This document shows, piece after piece, positions 10,183 to 19,447 of a DNA stretch of 64,000 nt. Made by a program: the position numbers and the translations under genes. Within the stretch, counting starts at the first letter, position 1, and every line of letters starts with the position of its first letter. Location: contig NZ_CP045994.1 of NCBI RefSeq assembly GCF_016899425.1, forward strand, positions 1,302,001 to 1,366,000. The letters are read 5' to 3'. Under the pieces are notes generated by a model. The model saw nothing but the letters and a program-made list of their open reading frames with translations. It did no database searches and had not been told where the DNA came from. Source of the DNA: Burkholderia sp. MS389 (GTDB lineage Bacteria > Pseudomonadota > Gammaproteobacteria > Burkholderiales > Burkholderiaceae).

Positions 10183-10607
10183 TACGGCGCGGACGGGTGC
10201 GCCCGTCCGGCCATTCGTCTGCGTTTCCGTCGAGCGTGCCGAACTGCTCGGCGAGCGCGGCGTGCACGATGTCCATCCCGGCAGTCATTTCATCCAGCGC
10301 CTGACCTTTCATTTTTCCAACGCCAGACTTGCGGCGAAATCGCCCGGACGTGCACGGATCTCTCGGACGATTTCGAAAATCGATTGATTCCGGGTAATCA
10401 CCGATATCTCGCAAGTTGTATATACAAGATCATCCGCTGGCAATGTCGGCACACGTCGTGCCGCTTGCGCGCCAGCGTGCAGATCGTGCGTGCGTGGCGC
10501 ATGCCGGCGATCCACGGCGCCCCGCATCCGTCGAGCCGAAAGGGCGGCTCGCAGCTTCCTGTCCTGTTCAAACCCTGTGTGGTCCTGAGTATTTTGGAGA
10601 TTGACCC
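10183..10607. other. 425-bp intergenic stretch before the NCS1 permease gene
   Basis: No gene I can support. It holds the TTGTATATACAA palindrome at 10416-10427. On the minus strand, short open frames meet at about 10311 with overlapping stop and start codons, but they have no recognisable homology and one runs on antisense to the upstream gene, so I do not call them. Confidence 0.5.
10416..10427. promoter_or_regulatory. GntR-like palindromic operator upstream of the permease/porin genes
   Basis: TTGTATATACAA is a perfect 12-bp palindrome in an otherwise GC-rich region, 180 nt before the permease start. Sites centred on GTNTAC or TTGTATACAA are typical of GntR (FCD-type) regulators. No GntR gene is in this window, so the regulator would act in trans. 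Confidence 0.55.
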
Positions 10608-12032
10608 GTGTCAACGAATTCCAGTGGAAAAGCCGGCGGACTGATCGAGGTACGCTCGATCGACTTCATTCCCGACGCCGAGCGCCACGGCGGCCTGCTG
10701 AGCCAGTTCACGCTGTGGCTGTCGGCGAACATGCAGATCACGGCTATCGTCACGGGCGCGCTCGCGGTCGTGCTCGGCGGCGACGTGTTCTGGTCGCTGG
10801 TCGCGCTGCTGCTCGGCCAGCTCGTCGGCGGCGCGGTGATGGCGCTGCACGGCGCGCAGGGGCCGCAGCTCGGGCTGCCGCAGATGATCTCGAGCCGCGT
10901 GCAGTTCGGCGTGTATGGCGCGATGATCCCGATCGTGCTCGTGTGCCTGATGTACATCGGCTTTTCCGCGAGCGGCTCGGTGCTGGCCGGGCAGGCCGTC
11001 GCGCAACTGCTGCACGTCGACGACGCGGCCGGCATCCTGCTGTTCGCGGCCGTGATCGTCGTGCTGACCGTGTTCGGCTATCGCGCGATCCACTTCGTCG
11101 GCCGGATCGCGAGCGTGGTCGGCATCGTCGCGTTCGTCTACATGTTCGCGCAGCTGTTCGCGAACCACGACGTCGGCGCGCTGCTCGCGAACAAGCATTT
11201 CTCGCTCGCGAGCTTCCTGCTCGCGATGTCGCTGTCCGCGTCGTGGCAGATCGCGTTCGGCCCGTACGTGGCCGACTATTCGCGCTACCTGCCGCGTTCG
11301 ACGTCGTCGGTGGCGACGTTTCTCGCGGTCGGCCTCGGTTCGGTAATTGGCGCGCAGGCGGCGATGGTGTTCGGCGTGTTCGCGGCCGCGCTGGCCGGCA
11401 GCCAGTTCGCGCACCATGAGGTGTCGTACATCGTCGGCCTCGGCTCGACGGGCGCCGTGGCCGCGCTGCTGTACTTCAGCATCGCGTTCGGCAAGGTCAC
11501 GGTGACTGCGCTCAACGCGTACGGCAGCTTCATGTCGATGGCGACGATCGTCAGCGGCTTTCGCGGCAAGGGCGCGGTATCGTCGAAGAGCCGCCTCGTG
11601 TACATCTTCGGGATGATCTGCGTATCGACGCTGATCGCGCTCGCGGGCCGTCATTCGTTCCTGAAGGAATTCACCGCGTTCATCCTGTTCCTGCTCGCGT
11701 TCTTCACGCCGTGGAGCGCGATCAACCTGGTCGATTACTACTGCTTCACGCGTTCGCGCTACGACGTGCCGGCGCTGTCCGATCCCGACGGCCGCTACGG
11801 TCGCTGGAACGTGATGGCGATCACGATCTACGTGGTCGGCATCCTGGTGCAACTGCCGTTCATGTCGACGCACATCTACACGGGGCCGCTCGTCGATGCG
11901 CTCGGCGGCACCGACATCTCGTGGATCCTCGGCCTCGTCGTGCCGGCCGTGCTGTATTACGTCGGCGCCCGCGCGTCGCGACGCAGCATTCCCGAACGCC
12001 TGATCCTGCCGCTCGAACGCGGCGAGGTCTGA
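10608..12032 (+). CDS. NCS1-family nucleobase/allantoin-type permease
   Basis: A 474-residue inner-membrane symporter with about 12 hydrophobic segments. The N-terminal region leading to LWLSANMQITAIVTGALAV and the later SWQIAFGPYVADYSRYLP match the nucleobase:cation symporter-1 family (cytosine, purine, hydantoin or allantoin uptake). The GTG start at 10608 is supported by TTGGAGA 7 nt upstream. A porin gene lies 182 nt downstream on the same strand and could deliver the same solute across the outer membrane. The exact substrate is not readable. Confidence 0.87.
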   Translation: MSTNSSGKAGGLIEVRSIDFIPDAERHGGLLSQFTLWLSANMQITAIVTGALAVVLGGDVFWSLVALLLGQLVGGAVMALHGAQGPQLGLPQMISSRVQFGVYGAMIPIVLVCLMYIGFSASGSVLAGQAVAQLLHVDDAAGILLFAAVIVVLTVFGYRAIHFVGRIASVVGIVAFVYMFAQLFANHDVGALLANKHFSLASFLLAMSLSASWQIAFGPYVADYSRYLPRSTSSVATFLAVGLGSVIGAQAAMVFGVFAAALAGSQFAHHEVSYIVGLGSTGAVAALLYFSIAFGKVTVTALNAYGSFMSMATIVSGFRGKGAVSSKSRLVYIFGMICVSTLIALAGRHSFLKEFTAFILFLLAFFTPWSAINLVDYYCFTRSRYDVPALSDPDGRYGRWNVMAITIYVVGILVQLPFMSTHIYTGPLVDALGGTDISWILGLVVPAVLYYVGARASRRSIPERLILPLERGEV

Positions 12033-12214
12033 CACCGACGTATCACGTCGTTCGTCGGGCCGGTCTGCCGCCGGCCTGAGCGGCCCGACGCGCCGAACCG
12101 GCGCGACCGGCAACCGCACCGCACATCCTCTTCGTTATCCGCGATGCCGGCATGGTGGACCATCGTGCCCGGCGTCGTTCCATTCTCCTTTCATTGAATA
12201 GCAGGACTAATAAA

Positions 12215-13273
12215 ATGAACGCACGAGGACATCGTTCCTGGGCGCGACCGGTGCATGCCGGTCTTCGGATGGCCGTCGCGGCCGCTTGCGTCGCCGGTTC
12301 GGACGCCGCGCTCGCGCAGGACGGCGTCACGCTGTACGGCGTGATCGACGAATTCGCGCAATACGTGAACACGGGCAACGGCTATACGGCCGCGATCAAC
12401 TCGGGCGGCCAGTGGGGCAGCCGGTTCGGGCTGAAGGGCGGCGAAGAGATCGGCGGCGGCCAGAAGATCGAGTTCGCGCTGGAAAACGGCTTCAACCCGA
12501 ACGACGGCTCGCTCGCGAGCGCCGGCACGATGTTCAACCGGCAGGCGTGGGTCGGCATCGCGGGGCAGTGGGGCAAGGTGCGCGCGGGCCGGCAGAATTC
12601 GCCGCTGTTCAACGACCAGGGCGGGCAGGATGCGTTCGGCGGCGTCACGCAGGCGTCCGGCATGGACAACCTGACCGTGTTCGCATTCCGCACGAGCAAT
12701 ACGCTGTCGTACCAGAGCCCGGAGATGGCCGGTTTCCAGGGCGGGCTGTACTTCGGGTTCGGCGACGCGGGCGGCGTGCGCTCGGCCGGCTCCAGCCGGC
12801 AGTTCGACCTGACCTACGAACACGGCCCGTTCGGCGCATTCGTCGCGGGCCAGTGGTTGAAGAACGCCGCGGCGACCACGACGGATCGCACGATCATGGC
12901 CGGCGCATCGTACGCAATCGGCAAGGCCACCGTTTACGGCGGGTTCTCCGCGGTGAAGTGGGCCGACCTCGGAATCGATTCGCGCGTGTACGGGCTGTCG
13001 GTCAAATATCAGATCAACCCGGCGAACGCTATCGCGCTCGGCTACGCGTACCTGCACGACCAGTCGTCGCAACGCAATAACGCGGACCAGCTCGGACTGA
13101 TGTACGAGTACGACCTGTCGAAGCGCACGAGCTTCTACGGCGCGCTGTCGTACCTGCGCAACCGCAACCAGGCCGACTACACGCTTGCCGGCGCGGCAAA
13201 CCCCGGCCTGCCGCTCGCGTACCCGGGCGCGAATGCGCGCGGCGTGCAACTCGGCATCGTGCATCGCTTCTGA
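12215..13273 (+). CDS. Outer-membrane porin (Gram-negative trimeric type)
   Basis: 352 residues. Signal peptide of about 35 residues ends near ALAQDGVTLYG; VTLYGVID is the first strand typical of Burkholderia and Neisseria-type porins. Alternating strands run to a C-terminal Phe (GVQLGIVHRF), the outer-membrane insertion signal. AGGA lies 10 nt before the ATG at 12215; an earlier in-frame ATG lacks this and would spoil the signal peptide. Its position suggests it serves the same nutrient as the upstream permease, but this is inference. Confidence 0.92.
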   Translation: MNARGHRSWARPVHAGLRMAVAAACVAGSDAALAQDGVTLYGVIDEFAQYVNTGNGYTAAINSGGQWGSRFGLKGGEEIGGGQKIEFALENGFNPNDGSLASAGTMFNRQAWVGIAGQWGKVRAGRQNSPLFNDQGGQDAFGGVTQASGMDNLTVFAFRTSNTLSYQSPEMAGFQGGLYFGFGDAGGVRSAGSSRQFDLTYEHGPFGAFVAGQWLKNAAATTTDRTIMAGASYAIGKATVYGGFSAVKWADLGIDSRVYGLSVKYQINPANAIALGYAYLHDQSSQRNNADQLGLMYEYDLSKRTSFYGALSYLRNRNQADYTLAGAANPGLPLAYPGANARGVQLGIVHRF

Positions 13274-13331
13274 CGCACGCAATGCGCCGGGCCGCGTGCG
13301 CCCGGCGCGTGCATCGGGCGCACCCGCGTCA

Positions 13332-14288
13332 TCATTTCCCCAGCCGCTCCGCGAGCGAGTAGCGCTGCATGCAGCGCTCCATCGCGTCGAGAAACGCATG
13401 CTCCGCCGCATTCATCTTGCGGTCGCGATGCCACAGCAGGAACACGTCGACATCGACGAGCCCGTCGTCGGGCGGCAACCGCCACAGCCGTTGCTGCGCG
13501 ATGTCGTCACGTACGATGTGCTCGGGCAGGCAGCCGATGCCATAGCCCGCGAAGATCAGCCGCCGCACTTCGTCGAGGCTCGGCGACGACGCGACGATGC
13601 GCCCCGTGAAGCCCTTCTGGTCGCGAAACACGGTGAGCGGCGACAGGCTGTCGCCGATCTGGTCGCTCGTGAACGACACGAAATTCTCCGCGAGCAGATC
13701 GTCCATCCGCAATTGCGTCTGCCCGAACAGCCGGTGATGGCGGCCGCAGTAGATCGCATAGCGCTGGCGCAGGAAGCAGCGCATCTCCAGCTTGTCGTGC
13801 GGCGTGCGGCACAGGCCGAGCCCGGCCGTGGCCGTCTTCTGCAGCAGCGACGACAGGATGTCCGACGAACGCATCACTTCGATCTGCAGATCGATACGCG
13901 GATACGCGCGATGGAAATCCGCGAGGAATTCGTCGTAGACGGGCGATTCGATGCGGCTCACCGTCAGCAGCCGGATCGAGCCGGTCAGGTCGGCGGTGCT
14001 GTCGTCGATTTCGGTTTCGAGGCGCGAGATGCCGCCGTAGATGTCGCTCGCGATCCGGTACACGGCTTCGCCGGCCGGCGTCGGCGCGAAGTGCGCGCCG
14101 CGCCGCTCGATCAGCCGGCGCTCGAGCGTCTCCTCGAGCCGCCGCAGCGCCTGGCTCACGGCCGGCTGCGTGACGTGCAGGCGCGCGGCCGCGCGGCTCA
14201 CGCTGCGCTCCTGCATGATCGCCAGATAGGTGCGCAGCAGGTTCCAGTCGAGGCGATCGTTGAGGAACGGGGCGAGGTCGGGGCGCAT
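13332..14288 (-). CDS. LysR-family transcriptional regulator
   Basis: 318 residues. The winged helix-turn-helix covers about residues 9-68 (LLRTYLAIMQERSVSRAAARL, then QPAVSQALRRLEE), followed by a substrate-binding-like effector domain. I chose the ATG at 14286-14288 because GGAG sits 7 nt upstream; the ATG 30 nt earlier has no ribosome-binding site. It is transcribed away from an MFS transporter, an M20 amidohydrolase and an acetylpolyamine-deacetylase-like gene, so it is their likely regulator. A dyad between the two genes is a candidate binding site. Confidence 0.9.
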   Translation of the reverse strand: MRPDLAPFLNDRLDWNLLRTYLAIMQERSVSRAAARLHVTQPAVSQALRRLEETLERRLIERRGAHFAPTPAGEAVYRIASDIYGGISRLETEIDDSTADLTGSIRLLTVSRIESPVYDEFLADFHRAYPRIDLQIEVMRSSDILSSLLQKTATAGLGLCRTPHDKLEMRCFLRQRYAIYCGRHHRLFGQTQLRMDDLLAENFVSFTSDQIGDSLSPLTVFRDQKGFTGRIVASSPSLDEVRRLIFAGYGIGCLPEHIVRDDIAQQRLWRLPPDDGLVDVDVFLLWHRDRKMNAAEHAFLDAMERCMQRYSLAERLGK

Positions 14289-14316
14289 CGGGTCTCCGGG
14301 CGGGCGACGGGCAGGC

Positions 14317-14362
14317 ATTAGTTGAATTTATATAGAGAATAATAACTTGAAATTTGACTAAT
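14317..14362. promoter_or_regulatory. Dyad in the LysR/MFS divergent promoter region
   Basis: ATTAGTTGAATTT (14317-14329) and AAATTTGACTAAT (14350-14362) are inverted copies at 11 of 13 positions. They flank an AT-rich stretch in a GC-rich genome. The placement between divergent genes is that of a LysR-type regulator site. Confidence 0.6.
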
Positions 14363-14476
14363 GATTTGCGGCCACCGATAAAGGGGGGCGCCGCAGCGTG
14401 CGGCGCGAGGCCGCGACAGACGGCCGTCCTCACGATAGTGCGTGCCGCTCCGCCGCGGCGCGCGTCAGGAGCCCGC

Positions 14477-15787
14477 ATGACTCAGTCCCTTCCTTCCGCC
14501 CGCCAGCCGGCACGCGCCGCGACGGCCGCGTTCATCGGCACGATGATCGAGTGGTACGACTTCTACATCTACGCGACCGCGGCCGCGCTCGTGTTCGGCG
14601 AACTCTATTTCCCGTCGCACGACCCGTTCGTCAGCACGATGGCGTCGTTCGCGACGTTCGCGGTCGGCTTCTTCGCGCGTCCGCTCGGCGGCGTGATCTT
14701 CGGCCATCTCGGCGACCGCATCGGCCGAAAGAAGGCGCTGATGACGACGTTGATGATGATGGGCGTCGCGACCGTCTGCGTCGGGCTGCTGCCCGCCTAT
14801 TCGAAGGTCGGCGTCCTCGCGCCGGTGCTGCTCGTCGCGCTGCGGGTCGTGCAGGGGATCGCGGTCGGCGGCGAATGGGGTGGCGCGGTGCTGATGGCGG
14901 GCGAGCATGCGCCGCAGGGGCGCCGCACGTTTTTCGCATCGTTCGCGCAGCTCGGCAGCCCGGCCGGGCTGATCCTGTCGCTGATCGCATTCCGCGCGGT
15001 CACGTCGATGGACAAGGCCGACTTCCTCGCGTGGGGCTGGCGCCTGCCGTTTCTCGCGAGTTCGGTGCTGCTCGTGGTCGGCATCCTGATCCGGCTCGGC
15101 GTGAACGAGTCGCCGGAGTTCGCGCGGGTCAAGGAAGCGAACCGCACGGTGAAGCTGCCGGTCGCGGAAGTGTTCCGTTCCGCGTCGGGGCTCGTGCTGC
15201 TCTGCATCGGCGCGAACACGATCGGCATCGCGGGCGTCTATTTCACGAACACGTTCATGATTGCGTACACGACGCAGTACGTCGGCGTGTCGCGCTCGCT
15301 GATCCTCGACAGCCTGTTCGCGGTCGCGATCATCCAGTTCTTCGCGCAGCCGCTCGCCGCGTGGATCGCCGAGCGCATCGGCGGCGCACGCTTCCTGAAG
15401 CTCGCGGCGCTGCTCGCGATGCTGTCGCCGTATCCGATGTTCATGCTCGTGCAGGGTGGCACGTCGGCGTCGCTGATCGCCGGCATCGCGCTCGCCGTCG
15501 TCTGCATGGCCGGCTTCTATTCGGTGATCGCGGGCTTCGTCAGCGACGTGTTTCCCGCCCACGTGCGCTATTCGGCGATCTCGCTCGCTTACCAGATTTG
15601 CGGCGCGATCGCGGGCGGCCTGACGCCGCTCGTCGGCACGTGGCTCGCGCATCGCTTCACGGGCCAGTGGTGGCCGCTCGCGGTGTTCTACACGTGTCTC
15701 GCCGGCATCTCGCTGCTCTGCATCGTCGCGCTCGACGCGCGCCGCGCCGCGCAGCCGGCCGCCGCCGAAGCGCTCGGCTCGCATTGA
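14477..15787 (+). CDS. MFS transporter, metabolite:H+ symporter (MHS) type
   Basis: A 436-residue inner-membrane protein with 12 hydrophobic segments. FIGTMIEWYDFYIYATAAAL near the N-terminus and the loop-2 motif GHLGDRIGRKKAL identify the MHS branch (dicarboxylates, osmolytes, aromatic acids). The ATG at 14477 follows AGGA by 7 nt; the frame is open further upstream but without hydrophobic or conserved sequence. It starts a unit with the M20 hydrolase and the deacetylase-like gene, so it probably imports their substrate. Confidence 0.9.
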   Translation: MTQSLPSARQPARAATAAFIGTMIEWYDFYIYATAAALVFGELYFPSHDPFVSTMASFATFAVGFFARPLGGVIFGHLGDRIGRKKALMTTLMMMGVATVCVGLLPAYSKVGVLAPVLLVALRVVQGIAVGGEWGGAVLMAGEHAPQGRRTFFASFAQLGSPAGLILSLIAFRAVTSMDKADFLAWGWRLPFLASSVLLVVGILIRLGVNESPEFARVKEANRTVKLPVAEVFRSASGLVLLCIGANTIGIAGVYFTNTFMIAYTTQYVGVSRSLILDSLFAVAIIQFFAQPLAAWIAERIGGARFLKLAALLAMLSPYPMFMLVQGGTSASLIAGIALAVVCMAGFYSVIAGFVSDVFPAHVRYSAISLAYQICGAIAGGLTPLVGTWLAHRFTGQWWPLAVFYTCLAGISLLCIVALDARRAAQPAAAEALGSH

Positions 15788-15818
15788 ACCTCAACGAACG
15801 AATCGATCCGGAATCCCA

Positions 15819-17090
15819 ATGAACGACCTGCTGGAAATCGACGGCGCCCGCCTGTGGCAGAGCCTGGCCGACATGGCGCGCGTCGGCGCGACGCCGCGCG
15901 GCGGCGTGCGGCGTGTCGCGCTCACCGATGACGACCGGCGCGGGCGCGACCTGTTCGCGCAATGGTGCCGCGACGCGGGGCTGACGGTGAGCGTCGATGC
16001 GGTCGGCAACCTGTTCGCGCGTCGCGACGGCGCCGATGCGCAGGCGGCTCCCGTGCTGATCGGCAGCCATCTCGACACGCAGCCCGAAGGCGGCCGCTTC
16101 GACGGCGTCTACGGCGTGCTCGCCGCGCTCGAACTCGTGCGCACGCTGAACGACGCGGGCATCGCGACCGACAAGCCGCTCGAGATCGTGTCGTGGACCA
16201 ACGAGGAAGGCGCGCGCTTCGCGCCGGCGATGCTCGGGTCGGCCGTGTTCACCGGCGCGCTGCCGCTCGACGACGCGCTCGCGAAGCGGGACGCCGACGG
16301 CGTCACGCTCGGTGCGGCGCTCGACGCATGCGGCTATCGCGGCACGCGCGCAACGGGCGGTGCGGTCGACGCGTATTTCGAGGCGCATATCGAACAAGGG
16401 CCCGTGCTCGAGGCGAACGGCACGACGATCGGCATCGTCACGGGCGGGCAGGCGATCCGCTGGCTCGACGTGACGGTGACGGGCGTGGCTGCGCACGCCG
16501 GCACGACGCCGATGCCGTATCGCAAGGACGCGTATTTCGCGAGTGCGCAGATCGCGCTCGAACTCGAACGGATCGTCGCCGCTTATGCACCGCGCGGGCT
16601 CGCGACGATCGGGCAGGTCGGCATCCGCCACGCATCGCGCAACACGATTGCCGGCGAGCTGACGTTCACGGTCGACCTGCGTCATCACGACGATGCCGAA
16701 GTCGATGCGATGGAGCGCGACCTGCGCGAGGCGTGCGCCCGCATCGCCGCCGCGCGCGGCGTGCAAGTGGCGATCGACACCTGCTGGCGCAGCCCGGCGA
16801 CGCCGTTCGATCGCGATTGCGTGGGGCTGGTGGCGCAGGCCGCGGCTGCGTTCGGCTACACGCACGAGCGGATCGTGAGCGGCGCCGGCCACGATGCGAT
16901 CCTGCTCGCGCGTCGTTTCCCGACCGCGATGGTGTTCATTCCGTGCGTCGACGGCCTGTCGCACAACGAAGCCGAGGATGCGTTGCCCGACGACGTGACG
17001 CGCGGCGCGAACGTGCTGCTCCATGCGGTGCTCGCGCGCGCGGGCATCGCGGCGCGCATCGACGCGGCTGCCGCCGCGCACGGCGCCTGA
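15819..17090 (+). CDS. M20-family Zn amidohydrolase (carbamoylase/allantoate amidohydrolase type)
   Basis: 423 residues. Metal ligands: His84 in GSHLDTQPEGG, Asp95 in FDGVYG, Glu129/Glu130 in WTNEEGARF, His190 in EAHIEQG, and a late His in GLSHNEAE. The dimerisation domain is marked by HAGTTPMPYRKDA. The family hydrolyses N-carbamoyl amino acids, ureidoglycolate or allantoate, releasing NH3 and CO2 or an amine. It is encoded 31 nt after the MFS gene and 24 nt before the deacetylase-like gene. Substrate choice between carbamoyl-amino acids and acylated amines is open. Confidence 0.88.
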   Translation: MNDLLEIDGARLWQSLADMARVGATPRGGVRRVALTDDDRRGRDLFAQWCRDAGLTVSVDAVGNLFARRDGADAQAAPVLIGSHLDTQPEGGRFDGVYGVLAALELVRTLNDAGIATDKPLEIVSWTNEEGARFAPAMLGSAVFTGALPLDDALAKRDADGVTLGAALDACGYRGTRATGGAVDAYFEAHIEQGPVLEANGTTIGIVTGGQAIRWLDVTVTGVAAHAGTTPMPYRKDAYFASAQIALELERIVAAYAPRGLATIGQVGIRHASRNTIAGELTFTVDLRHHDDAEVDAMERDLREACARIAAARGVQVAIDTCWRSPATPFDRDCVGLVAQAAAAFGYTHERIVSGAGHDAILLARRFPTAMVFIPCVDGLSHNEAEDALPDDVTRGANVLLHAVLARAGIAARIDAAAAAHGA

Positions 17091-17114
17091 TCCGGCTAAT
17101 CGACGAGGACGACG

Positions 17115-18137
17115 ATGAAAACCTATTTCCATCCCGAACAACTGCTGCACCATCCGCGCAGCTACCTGTCGCGCGGCCAGATGCGCGAACCGCAGGAAGT
17201 GCCCGAGCGCGCGGCGCGGCTCGTCGCGGCCGTCCGGTCGCTCGACTTCGACGTGCGCGAGCCGACCGACCGCGGCACCGCGCCGATCGCGGCCGTGCAC
17301 GACATGAACTACCTGCGCTTTCTCGAGGATGCGCACCGCGACTGGAAGCAGATGCCCGACGACTGGGGCGACGAAGTGATGTCGAACGTGTTCGTGCGCG
17401 ATCCGAACCCGTTGCGCGGCGTGCTCGCGAAAGCCGCGCGCTATCTCGCCGACGGCAGTTGCCCGGTCGGCGCGAACACGTGGCGCGCGGCGTACTGGTC
17501 CGCGCAGGGCGCGCTGGCCGCGGCGGCCGACGTCAACGACGGCGCACGCGAAGCCTACGCGCTGTGCCGGCCGCCCGGCCATCATGCGCGCCGCGACGCG
17601 GCGGGCGGCTTCTGCTACCTGAACAACGCGGCGATCGCCGCGCAGGCGCTGCTCGGCCGCCATCGCCGCGTCGCGATCCTCGATACCGACATGCATCACG
17701 GGCAGGGCGTGCAGGAGATTTTCTACGGCCGCGACGATGTGCTGTACGTATCGATTCACGGCGACCCGACCAACTTCTACCCGGTCGTCGCGGGCTACGA
17801 GGAAGAGACGGGCGCGGGCGCCGGCGACGGCTTCAACCTCAACCTGCCGATGCCGCACGGCGCGCCGGAGTCGACGTTCTTCGCGCGGCTCGACGACGCG
17901 CTGCGCGCGCTCGCGCGGTTCCAGCCCGATGCGCTCGTGCTCGCGCTCGGCTTCGACATCTACAAGGACGATCCGCAATCGCAGGTCGCGGTCACGACCG
18001 ACGGGTTCGGCCGGCTCGGCCGCGCGATCGGCGCGCTCGGGTTGCCGACGGTGATCGTGCAGGAAGGCGGCTATCACCTCGAGAGTCTCGAGGCGAACGC
18101 GCGCGCGTTCTTCGGCAGGTTCGCCGCGGGACGCTGA
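17115..18137 (+). CDS. Histone-deacetylase-family amidohydrolase (acetylpolyamine type)
   Basis: A 340-residue arginase/deacetylase-fold Zn enzyme. The paired catalytic His156-His157 are in PPGHHARRD; Zn ligands include Asp192 and His194 in LDTDMHHGQG and a later Asp in ALGFDIYKDDP; GGYH closes the site. The N-terminal region with RSYLSRGQMREPQEVPERA is typical of bacterial acetylpolyamine amidohydrolases. Context with a transporter and an M20 hydrolase suggests degradation of an N-acylated amine. Acetylpolyamine is the best guess, not proven. Confidence 0.88.
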   Translation: MKTYFHPEQLLHHPRSYLSRGQMREPQEVPERAARLVAAVRSLDFDVREPTDRGTAPIAAVHDMNYLRFLEDAHRDWKQMPDDWGDEVMSNVFVRDPNPLRGVLAKAARYLADGSCPVGANTWRAAYWSAQGALAAAADVNDGAREAYALCRPPGHHARRDAAGGFCYLNNAAIAAQALLGRHRRVAILDTDMHHGQGVQEIFYGRDDVLYVSIHGDPTNFYPVVAGYEEETGAGAGDGFNLNLPMPHGAPESTFFARLDDALRALARFQPDALVLALGFDIYKDDPQSQVAVTTDGFGRLGRAIGALGLPTVIVQEGGYHLESLEANARAFFGRFAAGR

Positions 18138-18241
18138 TCGGGCCGTCGGAACCGGACCGCGCGCCGGAAACGACAACGGCCGCATGGCGCGGCCGTAAAA
18201 ATGCGTGCGGACGGTTCCCGGTAGTCCGGGCTTCCCCGCGC

Positions 18242-19447
18242 TTACGAATTCGCGGTGGCCGGCGAGCGGCGGCGCTGCGTGACCTGCAGCATGACGAGGG
18301 CGAGCCCGGCGGCGGCGATCAGCGCGCCGACGAGCGGCACCGCCGCGTAGCCGAACCCGGCCGAGATCGCCGCACCGCCGGCGGCGGCGCCGAACGCGTT
18401 GCCGAGGTTGAACGCGCCGATGTTGACGGCCGACGCGAGGCCCGGCGCTTCATGGGCCGCGCGCATCACGCGCATCTGCAGCGGCGGCACGACCGCGAAC
18501 GTCGCGATCCCCCAGACCAGCAGCGTGACGGCGGCGCCCGCGTGGGTCGCGGCGAGCAGCGGGAACGCGGCCATCGTCGCGATCAGCAGCAACAGGAAGC
18601 CGATCAGCGTGCCGTCGAGCGAGCGGTCGGCGAGGCGCCCGCCCGCGATGTTGCCGATCGAGAAGCCGACGCCGATCAGCACGAGCATCGCGGTCACGAA
18701 GCCGGGCGTGGCGCCCGTCAGGTGGGCGAGCGTTGGCGCGACGTACGTATAGAGCGTGAACATCGCGCCGGCGCCGAGCACCGTCGTCGCGAGCGCGCCG
18801 AGCACGACCGGGCGCGTGAGCACGGAGAGTTCGGCGCGCAGGTCCGGCATCTTGCCGGCTTCGCCCTTCGGCAGCGCGGCGAACAGGCCGGCGATCGCGA
18901 CCAGGCCGAGGCCCGCGGTCGCCGCGAACGACATGCGCCAGCCGATCATCTGGCCGAGCCAGGTCGCGGCCGGCACGCCGCCGACGTTCGCGATCGTCAG
19001 CCCCATGAACATCGTCGCGACCGCGCTGGCCTGCTTGTCGCGCGGCACGAGGCTCGCCGCGACCACCGAGCCGAGCCCGAAGAACGCGCCGTGGTTGAGG
19101 CTCGTCACGAGGCGGGCGAGCAGCAGCGTCGTGTAGTCCGGTGCGGCGGCCGACAGCAGGTTGCCGATCGTGAAGATCGACATCAGCGCGATCAGCGCGG
19201 AGCGGCGCGACCAGCGCGCGAGCAGCAGCGTCATCAGCGGCGCGCCGACCATCACGCCGATCGCATACGCGCTGATCAGCATGCCGGCTTGCGGAATCGA
19301 CACGTGCACGCCGTCGGCGATCACGGGCAGCAGGCCCATCGGCGAGAACTCGGTGGTGCCGATGCCGAACGCGCCGGCGGCGAGCGCCAGCAGCGGCAGC
19401 GCGGCGCTGCCGCCCGGACGGGACGGAGAGGAAGTCGTGGGGTTCAC
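18242..19447 (-). CDS. MFS efflux transporter (AraJ/sugar-efflux-like)
   Basis: A 401-residue, 12-segment inner-membrane protein of the drug:H+ antiporter-1 branch. GIGTTEFSPMGLLPVIADG in the first segment is a signature of the AraJ/YdhP group. The GTG start at 19445-19447 is supported by AGGAG 8 nt upstream; the open frame extends further upstream but without membrane sequence. It converges on the deacetylase-like gene with a 104-bp gap. Efflux of a sugar, arabinose-like compound or drug is possible; no substrate is evident. Confidence 0.86.
   Translation of the reverse strand: MNPTTSSPSRPGGSAALPLLALAAGAFGIGTTEFSPMGLLPVIADGVHVSIPQAGMLISAYAIGVMVGAPLMTLLLARWSRRSALIALMSIFTIGNLLSAAAPDYTTLLLARLVTSLNHGAFFGLGSVVAASLVPRDKQASAVATMFMGLTIANVGGVPAATWLGQMIGWRMSFAATAGLGLVAIAGLFAALPKGEAGKMPDLRAELSVLTRPVVLGALATTVLGAGAMFTLYTYVAPTLAHLTGATPGFVTAMLVLIGVGFSIGNIAGGRLADRSLDGTLIGFLLLLIATMAAFPLLAATHAGAAVTLLVWGIATFAVVPPLQMRVMRAAHEAPGLASAVNIGAFNLGNAFGAAAGGAAISAGFGYAAVPLVGALIAAAGLALVMLQVTQRRRSPATANS

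Noticed and set aside
10200-10614. Two minus-strand ORFs meeting at about 10311 with an ATGA-like overlap
   Set aside because: The overlap looks like coupling, but neither has a recognisable domain, one crosses the permease start region and the other runs antisense into the SDR gene; no ribosome-binding site was found.
12033-12214. Possible leader peptide or riboswitch before the porin
   Set aside because: Short stretch with no stable fold that I can define and no conserved aptamer sequence.
18138-18241. GGCCGC/GCGGCC hairpin between convergent genes
   Set aside because: Self-complementary GC sequence is common here; there is no T tract on either strand in the right place, so I did not call a terminator.
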